A DNA stretch of 64,000 nt from Clavibacter phaseoli (GTDB taxonomy: Bacteria; Actinomycetota; Actinomycetes; Actinomycetales; Microbacteriaceae): contig NZ_CP040787.1 in the NCBI RefSeq assembly GCF_021922925.1, positions 59,062 to 123,061 on the forward strand. Direction: 5' to 3'. The notes under the pieces were generated by a model. It worked only from the letters and a program-made list of their open reading frames with translations. It searched no databases and was not told where the DNA came from. Below are positions 33,943 through 43,200 of this stretch, piece after piece (positions within the stretch are counted from its first letter, which is position 1; the number at the start of each line of letters is the position of its first letter). The position numbers and the translations under genes were made by a program.

Positions 33943-35429
33943 GCAGCACCACGAACACCCCCTCGACACCGCCCTGGTACGCGAACGTCCCCGGATTGCG
34001 CTTCCTCGCCCCGCCCACGATTGCGCGTGATACTGACGCCTCCACCCCGGGGTCCTCGGACGCCGGCATCGAGGTCGCGCCTTTCGACCTGCCTGGCGGG
34101 CAGCTGAGGCTCTCGCCCCGAGCGGCGAGTGGAGGCTGGTACGCCCCGCGTCTGACGGGGTCGCCGACGACGACGAAGCAGGCGGAGATCCTCAACACCG
34201 CAGTCATCGGCAACCCCACGGGGGACGAGGGCGTCGTCAACGGCCGGGACAACCTCTCGCAGTCGATGATCTCCTTCGACGCCCCGACGGCATACAACAC
34301 GGCGCCGGAGCGGCTCATCTCCTCGCCGAACGTGATCGTCCTCGGCACGGTCGGCTACGGGAAGTCGTCGCTGACGAAGACCGTGGGTGTCGCCCGTCCG
34401 TTGGGGCTCGCGCATCGCCGAGCGGTCGTGTTCGACAAGAAGGACGAGGGCGGCGCCGGCGAGTACACGGGCATGGCGCACCACCTCGGCGCGGAACCGC
34501 TGCGCTTCGACCCGGCCGGGGGAGGGGTGCGCCTCAACCTGCTGGATCCGCTCATCATGCGGGGGTCGGGGCTGCAGGGGCAGATGGAGCTCATCAACGC
34601 TGTGGCGCGCATCGCGCGGAACGACGTGGCGGCGACGGAGTGGGAGGAGAAGGCGACCCGCTTCGCGCTGCGGCAGATGTACGCCGACCACGAGACGTCG
34701 ACCCGGTCGTTCACGACGACGGACCTCATGCCGCACCTCGGCACGGTGCCGGCCGACGAGGGCCTGACCGGTGCCTCGGGTGAGCGCTTCCATCAGGCGG
34801 GTCTGTCGATCCGGTTCGGGTTGGAGAACCTGCTCGAGACGTATGCCGGTGTCTTCGATGGCGAGACGTCGGCGCAGGTGGACCTCGCGGGCAAGCTCAC
34901 CGTGTTCGACGTCTCGCAGCTGCCCGATGCCGGTCCGGCCATCCCCACCGTCATGGCCGTAGGGCACCAGTGGCTGCTCGGGCGGCTGCTCCGCGAGAGG
35001 GGCTTCATCACGAACGTGGTCTACGAGGAGGGCTGGCACATGATCGGCGGCCCGTCGGCGCGCCTGGTGAAGTCGAACCAGAAGCTCTCCCGGGCGCTGG
35101 GGATCTCGAACTGGTTCGTCATGCACAAGGGCACCGACATCCCCAAGGAGTCCGAGGGCTACACGGTGATCCAGGAGGCCCAGACGATCTACGCCTACCG
35201 GCAGGACCGCCCCGAGGACGCGCGGTGGGTGCAGGAGACCTTCAACCTCGCACCGGACACCGCGGACCTGCTCATGAATCTCCGTCCCGGGCACTGCATC
35301 TTCAAGTACGGCTCGAACCCCGAGACGCACATGCGCCACCTCCGCTCGCGATGGGAGGCCGCGGTCACGAACACGGACACCGGCATGGCCGGCACCGGCG
35401 CCGAGCCCCACGATGACGCCGAGGCGTGA
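33939..35429 (+). CDS. VirB4-like type IV secretion ATPase (496 aa)
   Basis: The ATG at 33939 has AAGGAGG nine nt upstream and overlaps the preceding stop. Walker A is GTVGYGKSS (136-144); VVFDKKDEG follows as the strand after the P-loop helix. YEEGWHMIGG is the Walker B-like motif, with VVYEEGWH holding the catalytic Glu pair, and KGTDIP and QEAQTIYAYRQ match the C-terminal sensor region. It energises pilus or substrate movement together with the SCO6880 protein. The frame extends far upstream to 33390, but that part overlaps the SCO6880 gene and is not coding. Confidence 0.88.
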   Translation: MSSTTNTPSTPPWYANVPGLRFLAPPTIARDTDASTPGSSDAGIEVAPFDLPGGQLRLSPRAASGGWYAPRLTGSPTTTKQAEILNTAVIGNPTGDEGVVNGRDNLSQSMISFDAPTAYNTAPERLISSPNVIVLGTVGYGKSSLTKTVGVARPLGLAHRRAVVFDKKDEGGAGEYTGMAHHLGAEPLRFDPAGGGVRLNLLDPLIMRGSGLQGQMELINAVARIARNDVAATEWEEKATRFALRQMYADHETSTRSFTTTDLMPHLGTVPADEGLTGASGERFHQAGLSIRFGLENLLETYAGVFDGETSAQVDLAGKLTVFDVSQLPDAGPAIPTVMAVGHQWLLGRLLRERGFITNVVYEEGWHMIGGPSARLVKSNQKLSRALGISNWFVMHKGTDIPKESEGYTVIQEAQTIYAYRQDRPEDARWVQETFNLAPDTADLLMNLRPGHCIFKYGSNPETHMRHLRSRWEAAVTNTDTGMAGTGAEPHDDAEA

Positions 35430-35441
35430 GCGGGAGCCCTC

Positions 35442-36521
35442 ATGAGCAAGGGCTTGATGCTCGTGCTGACGTGCATCCTCATCGTCGTGTTCGGCGGTGT
35501 CGTGCTGATCACCGGAGGCGGGACAGCGCAGGGCGCGTGCGTTAGCACCGCGGATCCCGAGGCGGCGTCAGCTCATGACGCTGTCGCCGGGTACTCCGGT
35601 GACCAGCTCGCGAACGCTGCGGCGATCATGAACGCGGGGGCTGCGCTGGGCGTCGACGCACAGGGGCAGGCCTTGGGCGTCATGACGGCGATGGGGGAGT
35701 CGTCGCTGACGAACATCGATCACGGCGACGTCGTCGGTCCGGACTCGCGCGGCCTGTTCCAGCAACGGGACACCTGGGGCACCCTCGCGCAGCGAATCGA
35801 CCCGCGGCAGGCGGCCACGTTCTTCTTCCAACGCCTCCTGCGGGTGCCGAACTGGCGCACGCTGACTCCGACGGCGGCCGCGCACGCGGTTCAGCGCAAC
35901 GCCGACCCGGACCACTACGCCCCGTACTTCCCTGCGGCGACGGCGGTGGTCCGAGCGCTGAGCGGCGGGTCCTCTGCGTGCACCGCGGGTGTCTCCGGAG
36001 ATACCCGAGCGCTGGCGGCGCACATCATGGATCTCACCGCCCAGGGCAAAGTGACCTGGTTGTCGGCGACGCATCGTTCGGAGGTGCAGGCGATCGCCGA
36101 CGGGCAGGTGATGCCGAACTGCGGCGTTGACACGCGCATCCTGCAGGTCATCACCGTGGCGACGCGGACGTTCTCCTCCGTCGGGGTCTCCGACGTGAAT
36201 CGGCTCTGCAGCGGTGAGCGGCCCGGCGCCGGCGACGCGTCCGCGCACGTCGTAAACGGGGGTGGCCACGCTGTCGATTTCTATGCCTTCGATGGCACTC
36301 CGACCACGGGTGCCGATGCGAACGCGATCAAGCTGCTCCGCACGCTCGGGCCGATCATGGCCGACGGCTCCGGCACTGGCCAATCGCAGTGCCGCGCGGC
36401 GGCCGATGACGCGCTCGACCTGCCGATGGCGCAGTTCCCGGACACCTGCAACCACGTCCACGTGCAGGTCGACCCGTGGGGTGATGAGCCGATGAAGCTC
36501 GCGGCATCTGGAACCTCGTGA
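35442..36521 (+). CDS. Membrane-anchored lytic transglycosylase/lysozyme-like protein (359 aa)
   Basis: An N-terminal helix (LMLVLTCILIVVFGGVVLIT) anchors or exports the protein. Residues about 45-170 look like a lysozyme-superfamily peptidoglycan hydrolase: YSGDQLANAAAIMNAGAALG, then ALGVMTAMGESSLTNIDHGD with Glu of GESSL as likely catalytic acid, SRGLFQQRDTWG and AHAVQRNADPDHYAPYF. The second half contains a compact domain with GGGHAVDFYAFDG and CNHVHVQVDPWG, similar to a C-terminal module often found behind such hydrolases in conjugation loci. It would open the cell wall for the transfer channel (VirB1/VirB-associated role). Confidence 0.8.
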   Translation: MSKGLMLVLTCILIVVFGGVVLITGGGTAQGACVSTADPEAASAHDAVAGYSGDQLANAAAIMNAGAALGVDAQGQALGVMTAMGESSLTNIDHGDVVGPDSRGLFQQRDTWGTLAQRIDPRQAATFFFQRLLRVPNWRTLTPTAAAHAVQRNADPDHYAPYFPAATAVVRALSGGSSACTAGVSGDTRALAAHIMDLTAQGKVTWLSATHRSEVQAIADGQVMPNCGVDTRILQVITVATRTFSSVGVSDVNRLCSGERPGAGDASAHVVNGGGHAVDFYAFDGTPTTGADANAIKLLRTLGPIMADGSGTGQSQCRAAADDALDLPMAQFPDTCNHVHVQVDPWGDEPMKLAASGTS

Positions 36522-36555
36522 TGGCCGGCGCAGAGCACAGACAGAGGGACTGCCC

Positions 36556-38277
36556 GTGAACGGGATGACGCGTGCGAACGCGCTGACGGGGGCACTCATC
36601 GGGATGCTCCTCGGTGCTGTATTCCTCGGTGTCCACATCGGCGCGGAGCTCGCCGGGATCGGGGAGGCGTACTCGTGGAACGCAGCGCAGCTCGGGATCG
36701 AGTTCATCCGTGGTGCTCCGTGGCCAGGTACGGCGGCCACCATCGCGACCATCGTATTCGTCGTCTTCGCTCTGGCGGGGTTCACGGCCGTTTTGATGTG
36801 GTCGGCGCGACGAACGGCGCGACGGCGTAACAAGGCGTCGATCAAGCTGATGTCCGCGACGCCCGAGAACGCGATCCTGCGCCGACGTGCGCGGTCTGCA
36901 GAGGCCCGGCGGCTGCACCCGACGGCACCGCACGTAGGACCTGGGCAAAAGGTGGCCCGCCTCATCGGTACTCGGACATGGATCTACCAGGGCTGGGAGG
37001 AGACGGGCGTGTACCTGTTCGGGACCCGTCGAGGGAAGACATCGGGCGTCGTCGTCCGCCATGTCGTCGAGGCGCCCGGGGCGGTGATCATGACGTCCAA
37101 CAAGGTCGACGGCGTGGGGCAGGTCCTGCGTGGTCGCCGCGGGCGCGGCCAGGCGTACGTCTTCGACCCGAACCGGATCTACCGGCACGAGGCGGGTCCC
37201 GACTTCGTGTTCAACCCGCTTGAGTACGTGGCCTCAACGGAGGACGCGCGCGAGCTCGCGGAGATCTTCGAGGCATCGACGCGAAAGGAGGGCGACCGCG
37301 GAGGGGATCCGCAGTTCGACGAGCCGGGCCGCGACATGCTCGCCTACTTCCTCCTCGCGGCCGCGCTCGATGAGCTGCCGCTGTCCAGGGTGTATCGGTG
37401 GATCACGAAGCAGGATGCCGACGCAGTGGTGGAGATCCTCAACCGCCACGGGAAGCGAGGGCCGGCGGAGACACTGCTGGGCATCGAGAAGTGGGCCGAC
37501 CGGACGCGTCAGAGCGTCTACGCGACATCGCAGCGCATGGCCGGCGCGCTCGCGTACGACGAGCTGCTCGAGTGGACGTCCGCGAACGGGGTGCGCCGGT
37601 TCGACGTCGATGCCTTTGTGCGCTCCGAGGACGTGCTAGTGCTGCTCTCTAAAGACGGCGTCGGGTCCGCCGGTGCCATCCTGACGTCACTGGTCCGCGC
37701 CGTCTGCAAGACCGGCGAGCGGGTCGCCCAGCGCTCAGGCGGCCGGCTCCCAGTCCCGCTGGTGATCGAGCTCGACGAGTGCGCCAACATCGTGCGGTGG
37801 CCGGCGCTACCTTTCGTCTACTCGTTCTACGGCTCGCTGGGCATGCCGATCAACACCTATTTCCAGTCGAAGGACCAGGCGGTCGAAGCGTTCGGGCAGA
37901 ACGGGTGGGGAGCGATCTGGGGTGCCGCGGTGACCCGCGTCTTCGGAGGCGGCGCGATGGATCCGGACTTCCTGCGCGGCCTGTCGAGTCTGATCGGGGA
38001 GCGCGACGAGGTGACGTACAGCGGATCCATGCAGGACACGGGTGGGTCGTCGACGTCAACGAGCACCAGGCGGATCCCGATCCTCTCGGTCGATGACCTG
38101 GCCAATCTGCCTCTGTGGCGGGCGGTGGTGTTCAACTCGAACACCCGGCCGGTGATCGTGGACGCGTTGCCGTGGTTCCGCGACACTCGCATGCGGTCGC
38201 TGATCACGGGCCGCTCTCGCACGTCGACGACGGCTGCTTGCAGTCTGCTAGCTGACTGCAAGGCGGATGACGAGTGA
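36556..38277 (+). CDS. VirD4/TraG-type coupling protein 1 (573 aa)
   Basis: Two N-terminal transmembrane helices (about 9-33 and 58-82) are followed by a cytoplasmic ATPase. Walker A is GTRRGKTS (156-163); GAVIMTSNKVDG, YVFDPNR and FNPL are the usual TraG/VirD4 companions, LVIELDECANI is Walker B, and GMPINTYFQSKDQ and TRVFGG follow. It recognises relaxase-DNA and hands it to the type IV channel. Last large gene of the secretion operon; its stop overlaps the DUF4913 gene (GTGA). The last codons contain a perfect 8-bp-armed palindrome (38237) that resembles the par-region repeats. Confidence 0.9.
   Translation: MNGMTRANALTGALIGMLLGAVFLGVHIGAELAGIGEAYSWNAAQLGIEFIRGAPWPGTAATIATIVFVVFALAGFTAVLMWSARRTARRRNKASIKLMSATPENAILRRRARSAEARRLHPTAPHVGPGQKVARLIGTRTWIYQGWEETGVYLFGTRRGKTSGVVVRHVVEAPGAVIMTSNKVDGVGQVLRGRRGRGQAYVFDPNRIYRHEAGPDFVFNPLEYVASTEDARELAEIFEASTRKEGDRGGDPQFDEPGRDMLAYFLLAAALDELPLSRVYRWITKQDADAVVEILNRHGKRGPAETLLGIEKWADRTRQSVYATSQRMAGALAYDELLEWTSANGVRRFDVDAFVRSEDVLVLLSKDGVGSAGAILTSLVRAVCKTGERVAQRSGGRLPVPLVIELDECANIVRWPALPFVYSFYGSLGMPINTYFQSKDQAVEAFGQNGWGAIWGAAVTRVFGGGAMDPDFLRGLSSLIGERDEVTYSGSMQDTGGSSTSTSTRRIPILSVDDLANLPLWRAVVFNSNTRPVIVDALPWFRDTRMRSLITGRSRTSTTAACSLLADCKADDE
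38237..38262. repeat. Palindrome resembling par-region repeats, inside coupling protein gene 1
   Basis: CTTGCAGT (38237-38244) and ACTGCAAG (38255-38262) are perfect inverted arms around CTGCTAGCTG. The TTGCA plus TGCTAGC combination matches the elements at 23937 and 24125, 14 kb away. Confidence 0.5.
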
Positions 38278-38726
38278 CCGACCACGGCGACTCCCGCGTC
38301 CACGCACCGCAATCGCCACCAAACGAGGCGACGCCCCCAGAGCCCTCAGGAACGCCGCGATTAGACGATCTGTTCGTGGACTGGGTGATCGAGCACTGCT
38401 CGATCGTCGAGTACGTGTGGAGCGAGAAGCGCCCAGCATGGTGCCCGCAGTGGTGGAAGCACCCGGAAGCCGTCGAGCGCCTGTTCGCGCTGTGGACGGC
38501 CCGCACGCAGGCATATGCCAACGACGACGACCTCGCGGCTGTCTCGTCCTGGTGGGTCTACCACTGGGACCACCACGCGCCGATCCTGTTCGACTCGCGC
38601 ACGGGGCCCTTCCGCAACTGCGATAGGGCGCTCGGGCACCTGCACGACTTCGACGGCAGACGAACACCAGCGGTCGATGCCGAACGGCCGCCGGCTGGCT
38701 GGCAACGCTCGGTGCAGGCGCCGTAG
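38274..38726 (+). CDS. DUF4913-family protein 1 (150 aa)
   Basis: LFVDWVIEHCSIVEYVWSEK, then PAWCPQWWKHPEAVERLFALWTA and SSWWVYHWDHHAPILFDSRTGPF are the Trp-rich blocks of DUF4913, a family confined largely to actinobacterial plasmids and conjugative elements. No enzyme motif is visible. The GTG start overlaps the coupling protein stop by 4 bp, so the two are made together; a second such pair is at 46635-48780. A direct role beside the coupling protein is inferred from this repeated linkage. The C-terminus (PPAGWQRS) is short. Confidence 0.75.
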   Translation: MTDHGDSRVHAPQSPPNEATPPEPSGTPRLDDLFVDWVIEHCSIVEYVWSEKRPAWCPQWWKHPEAVERLFALWTARTQAYANDDDLAAVSSWWVYHWDHHAPILFDSRTGPFRNCDRALGHLHDFDGRRTPAVDAERPPAGWQRSVQAP

Positions 38727-38789
38727 ACCGCTCCAAATCGTGGCCGACATCGAGCGCTGGCACCGCTCGCTCTGCACGACACTGGCGAC

Positions 38790-39188
38790 ATGGATCTCCG
38801 TATCGTCCTCGTCATCCTCACTGTCCTCGGCTTTATACTGACCACCGGCGGTCTCCTCGGAGCGGCTATTCAAGCTCGTCGTGTGCTCAAGCTGGAGGCA
38901 GTCCGCATCGACTGCTTCCATGCGCTCGGTGAAGCTGAAAAAGCAGAGCGCGAGGGCGCCCAAGATGAGACTGATGCAGAGTACGACGAAACGATCGAAA
39001 AGTGGGAAGCGGCCTACCGTGTACACGGGCTCCTGCGTCCGTCATATGACAACATGAACGCGGCGCCCCTTTTCGAAGCTGAACGCGTCGTCCGTCTTGT
39101 GCTCGGCTCGACCACTATGGGCACCTTAGTTGCCCTGTCCGGCCTCCTCGTGGGGACTACCGCGAGCGTCTGGTCACTGTGGATCTGA
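38790..39188 (+). CDS. Unrecognised membrane protein, cargo gene 1 (132 aa)
   Basis: One N-terminal helix (VLVILTVLGFILTTGGLLGAAI, about 5-28) and one C-terminal helix (LGSTTMGTLVALSGLLVGTTASVWSLW, about 105-131) enclose a charged, probably coiled-coil segment rich in Glu and Lys (about 33-85). Codon choice is less GC-biased than in the transfer operon, pointing to a separate origin. No Shine-Dalgarno is obvious before the ATG. I do not recognise the family. It may work with the next membrane protein, 39 bp downstream. Confidence 0.6.
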   Translation: MDLRIVLVILTVLGFILTTGGLLGAAIQARRVLKLEAVRIDCFHALGEAEKAEREGAQDETDAEYDETIEKWEAAYRVHGLLRPSYDNMNAAPLFEAERVVRLVLGSTTMGTLVALSGLLVGTTASVWSLWI

Positions 39189-39227
39189 TCGCTCCGCTGC
39201 ACGTCTCCGTTTCGGTAGGCTTCTGAC

Positions 39228-40031
39228 GTGAACCTCGACTGGCTGTATGGCCCCCGCGCTCGACCAGCAACAGGACCCACCTACGAGATCGGCAGATATG
39301 AATTTCGGTCGGCCGAGATCGACATTGAGGCCGTATACGAGGCCTTGGCACTAGTACCGCGTGAGGGGTATAGCGGAGAGGAAAAGTTTAGCGTCCAGAC
39401 GCCGACGTCCTTCCGAAGTTTTGGCCGCAAGTCGGTAGGCGACCTAGGGCTAAGCGATCGGCAGAACCTCCACGCGGGCTTCTACTTGCAGAAGCAAGTG
39501 CCAGATGGTGAGCCGGTCCGGGAGGTCCTAAGCGTCAGTATCAAGTTCGATGCGGGCAAGGCCCCGTCGGTTACGGTTAATCGCAACGACCCGACCGTCA
39601 TGGGCGACTACGGTCGCGAAGATCAAGTCCTTGCCATGTCCATCATCGGCACGTTGCTCAAGGACGGGCGGCTACTCATACCTTGGTGGCAGCACGCCAG
39701 GTATCTGATCGCACTTCCGGTCCTACTCGTCCTGATCTGCTGGTTGGTGCTGCTCAACTCCTACGAGTTCCTTCCCGCCGCCGTCGTGCTCGGGTGGACA
39801 CTCCTCGGCACGTTTGTCGCGGGGTCGGTCGCCGTAGCGCGCTACGTCACCAGGAAAAACCGAGATAAATGGCCGGGGATGCGAGTCCGAGGAGAGTCGA
39901 GGAAAGAAACTCACATTCGGCGAGCGGACTCTCGCCAAAACGTCAAAGTGGCTACCATCACGGCTCTCATCACAGCCGCCCTGGCTGTCATCACGGGCAT
40001 CGTCATTTGGAGCGTGACCGGCTCCTCCTAG
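39228..40031 (+). CDS. Unrecognised membrane protein, cargo gene 2 (267 aa)
   Basis: The first ~145 residues are soluble (IGRYEFRSAEIDIEAVYEAL, LSVSIKFDAGKAPSVTVNR). Two adjacent helices lie near 150-205 (YLIALPVLLVLICWLVLLNSYEF and the following AVVLGWTLLGTFVAGSVAV), then a very basic loop (RKNRDKWPGMRVRGESRKET), then a final helix (ATITALITAALAVITGIVIW). Base composition is lower in GC than the flanks, like cargo gene 1. No known domain can be named. Start GTG at 39228, weak ribosome site. Could be an effector-like or signalling membrane protein; no evidence decides. Confidence 0.6.
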   Translation: MNLDWLYGPRARPATGPTYEIGRYEFRSAEIDIEAVYEALALVPREGYSGEEKFSVQTPTSFRSFGRKSVGDLGLSDRQNLHAGFYLQKQVPDGEPVREVLSVSIKFDAGKAPSVTVNRNDPTVMGDYGREDQVLAMSIIGTLLKDGRLLIPWWQHARYLIALPVLLVLICWLVLLNSYEFLPAAVVLGWTLLGTFVAGSVAVARYVTRKNRDKWPGMRVRGESRKETHIRRADSRQNVKVATITALITAALAVITGIVIWSVTGSS

Positions 40032-40046
40032 CCATTTTTTTAGGAG
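40025..40046 (+). terminator. Terminator-like hairpin behind cargo gene 2
   Basis: CTCCTA (40025-40030) and TAGGAG (40041-40046) pair across a loop containing seven T with the first stem base. The stop codon lies inside the stem. Weak, but the T run is unusual for this DNA. Confidence 0.4.
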
Positions 40047-40215
40047 CGGCGCACACTGGGGCTTCGAGTAGCAGTCCACGTTCACGATCTAGCTCACCAT
40101 GCGACGAAGCCCTCGAGGACCTAGACAGTCGTCGGGGGCTTCTGTCGCGCGGCGGCTACTCGTCGGCGAACTCCAATAGCGCGCATCCGCGTGGGGCCTC
40201 GTCGGGGCGACGGCG

Positions 40216-43200
40216 CTAGAACTCGCGGCCGTCATCCCCTCGGGCACCATCTTTGTCACGGGACGGGTACTCCGGGTCGATGGTGTCGCAGCTCTTTGCG
40301 CGGGCGATGAGGCCGGCCCTCCGGAGCTGCTCAAGGCGGGCTTCGGCCTCGACCCGCTTCTGCTCGCGGAGCCTGTCGGCAAGTGTGAGCGGCGCCGCTG
40401 CGGCCCGCTGCCGGAGCGCAGTCGCCTTGTGGAGGTCCGTCACGCGGCTCTGCAGCTCGGCACCGAGCGTCTTCTCGCGGCATGCGACGGGCACCGCGTC
40501 GAGCTCCCTCTCGTCGATGCCGTACCGGCGCCGGAACAGGTCGACCTCTGCCGCAAGGCGGGTCCAGTCCGCGCGCCGCTCGTCCTCGGGCACGGCGCCG
40601 AGATCCTTTGCCCATGCCGGCTGTTCAGCGGCGAGGGTGTCGCCGCGCTCCTCGAGGCGGGCGGCGAGGTAGTCGTACCGTTCGGCGAGGTGTGCCCGCC
40701 ACGCAGGGTCGGTGTGCCGGGAGTGGATGGGTGCGCGATCGGCGATCCAGGTTGGCACGGCTTCCTCGCGCGGCTCCGGCGGGAAGGCGTTGGTGTAGGC
40801 GCGCACGTCGACGTCGACGCGGGAGGCGAGCACGGCCGGCTTGTTGCGGGCGTTGTCGAGCGTGTCCTTCTCCCACGCCTGGTACAGGGCGTCGACCGGG
40901 TCGTAGCCGCCGCGCTCGGCGCGGCGGAGGGCGGATTCGAGTGCGCCCCACGCCTCGTCGGCGAGGAGCTCGCGAGCGATGCGGCGGCCGACGGCCTGCC
41001 GGGCGATGCGCTCGAACCGGGTGGCGTCGGCGCGCTCGGCGACGTCCTGGTACTGGTCGACCAGCGTGACGAGATCTCCGACGCGGGTCTGCTCGGCACG
41101 GATGGTCTCATGCGCGCTGAGCATGCCGTTGGAGTTGTTGGCAATCTGCTCGAGGACGTCGCCCATCGTCTGCGCGTCGTTCGCCTCAACGTAGAGGCGG
41201 TTCGACTCCTTGCCCCGGGTCATGGCCACGTAGGCCATGGCGCGTGTCGTAGAGCTGTCGGCGAGGACGTGGGAGGTGTCCGCGGTGAGGCCCTGGGCGC
41301 GGTGGACGGTGGCGGCGTAGCCGAGCTCGACGCTGCTGGCGACGTATTCGGCCGGCAGGACGACGCGTCCGCCGTGGCCGAGGTGGGTCACGGCGAGGGA
41401 TCCGTCGCGGAGGACCTGGTCGACGCTCCACCGGTCGCCGTTCTTCACGCGGTCGCGGCCGCGATCGGTGCGGAGCTCGTGGGAGTTGACGCGGCTGACG
41501 ATGAGGTCGCCCCTGTGCGCGCTGAGTCCGTCGCGGAGGTGGGCTCTGGCGCGGCCGGTGACGGTGCCGTCGCTCATGCGGAACGCCTGTGCGCGGCCGT
41601 TGAGCTCGGCCACGGTCTCGTTCCGTTGTGCGAGCATCACGGACTGCTTGCCGGCGAGGACGTCGTCCTGCCAGGCGCCGAACACGGCGCCGGTCATCAG
41701 GTCGACGTCGCCGGCGATGATGCGGCCTTGGCCGAGGTACCAGGCGAACGGGTTACCGGCCTGCAGGGGATCTCGCAGTCGCTCCGAGGCTGCCGCCTCG
41801 GCGGTGTTCGTGCTGCCGTCGGGGTTCCGGAAGCGGTGGATGGTGTCGAGCTTGATGGACCCGACATCGCGCTCGAGGAGGCGGAGTGCGCCGCCGGCTT
41901 CGACGGCGGCGAGCTGGCGGTCGTCGCCGATGAGCCGGACGTGGGCGCCGTGGAGTTCGGCGGCACGGACGACCTTGGCGAGGTTGACGGTGCCGGCCAT
42001 GCCGGCCTCGTCGACGACGATCACGTCTCCGGGGGAGAGGTCGACGCCCTCGATCGGGCCCTCGTGTCGGTTGAGCTCAGCGAGCGACCCGAGACCGTAG
42101 GTGAACGAGTGGATGGTGTGGGCGGAGACCTCGAGCGCGTCGGCTATGACCTGCGCGGCGGCGGCCGACGGGGCGAGCGCGACGAGCCGGCCGCCCTCGG
42201 CCTCGACTGCGCGCGCGGTGATGCGGAGTGCCGTGGTCTTGCCGGTGCCGGCAGGGCCGGATCCGACGAGCAGGCGGGTGCTGGATGTCGCGAACTCCCC
42301 GGCGAGGGCGAGCTGTCCGGCGTCGAGCTTGTGTGCGCTGCTGGCCTGTTCCTCCTCGGCAATGCGGTCGAAGGTGTCGCGGCTGACGGGTCGGACGGTG
42401 CGGTCGCGGGCGGCGTCCAGCAGCAGGTCTTCCGCCTCGAGGACGGTGCTCGAGGTGAAGAGCTGCCGGCCCTTGTGCTCGTAGATACTGGTGCCGTCGC
42501 GGCGCGTGAGCGGGGCGAATGCGCCGTGCGGGCCGTCCGGGGTGAGGGCGAGGGAGTCCGTGCCGAGCGCGCGGCGGGTGATGGCCTCCGCGGCGTCCTC
42601 AGGGACGTCGATGCCGGCGATGCGCGCGCCCTGGATGTAGCGGCGTGCCTCGGCCTCGATCATGTGCGGGCCCCAGACGGGGTGGTACTCGGACACCGCC
42701 TCCACGACCTGCCTGGCTGCCTCGTCGACATCGAGCGCCTCCGGGTCTCGGGCGGTCTCGGCGCGGTCCTTCGCGGCCGCCCGTGCGCTCGCGAGAAGGC
42801 CCCGTACCGTGCGCCTCCCGACAGCCTCGGTCGCTCGTGCGCGCCACGCGTCGCGGAGCGCGGCGAGGGATCGGCCGCTGTCCTTCATGGGGCGGGTGTC
42901 GAGGGTCGCCTGTTGCGCGAGCTTGATGCGGGCCGCCTGGTTGGGGGTGCGCGCGTGCTCGGCGGTGTACTCCCGCTCGAGCTTGGCGAGCTGCTTGCGG
43001 ATGTCGGTCGAGCGGGTCGAGAAGCCTACGAGGAGGCCCTGATCGATGCCCGCGATCTCGACCACGGGTCGCTTGCCGGCGGTTACGACGCGGTGCTCGG
43101 TGGTGACGCCGAGGGCGTCACAAACCCGCTCCATCACGCGCGAGTTGTAGAACTCGGATGCGGCCACGCCCTGGCGGTGGAGGAGCTTGGAGTCGATGGT

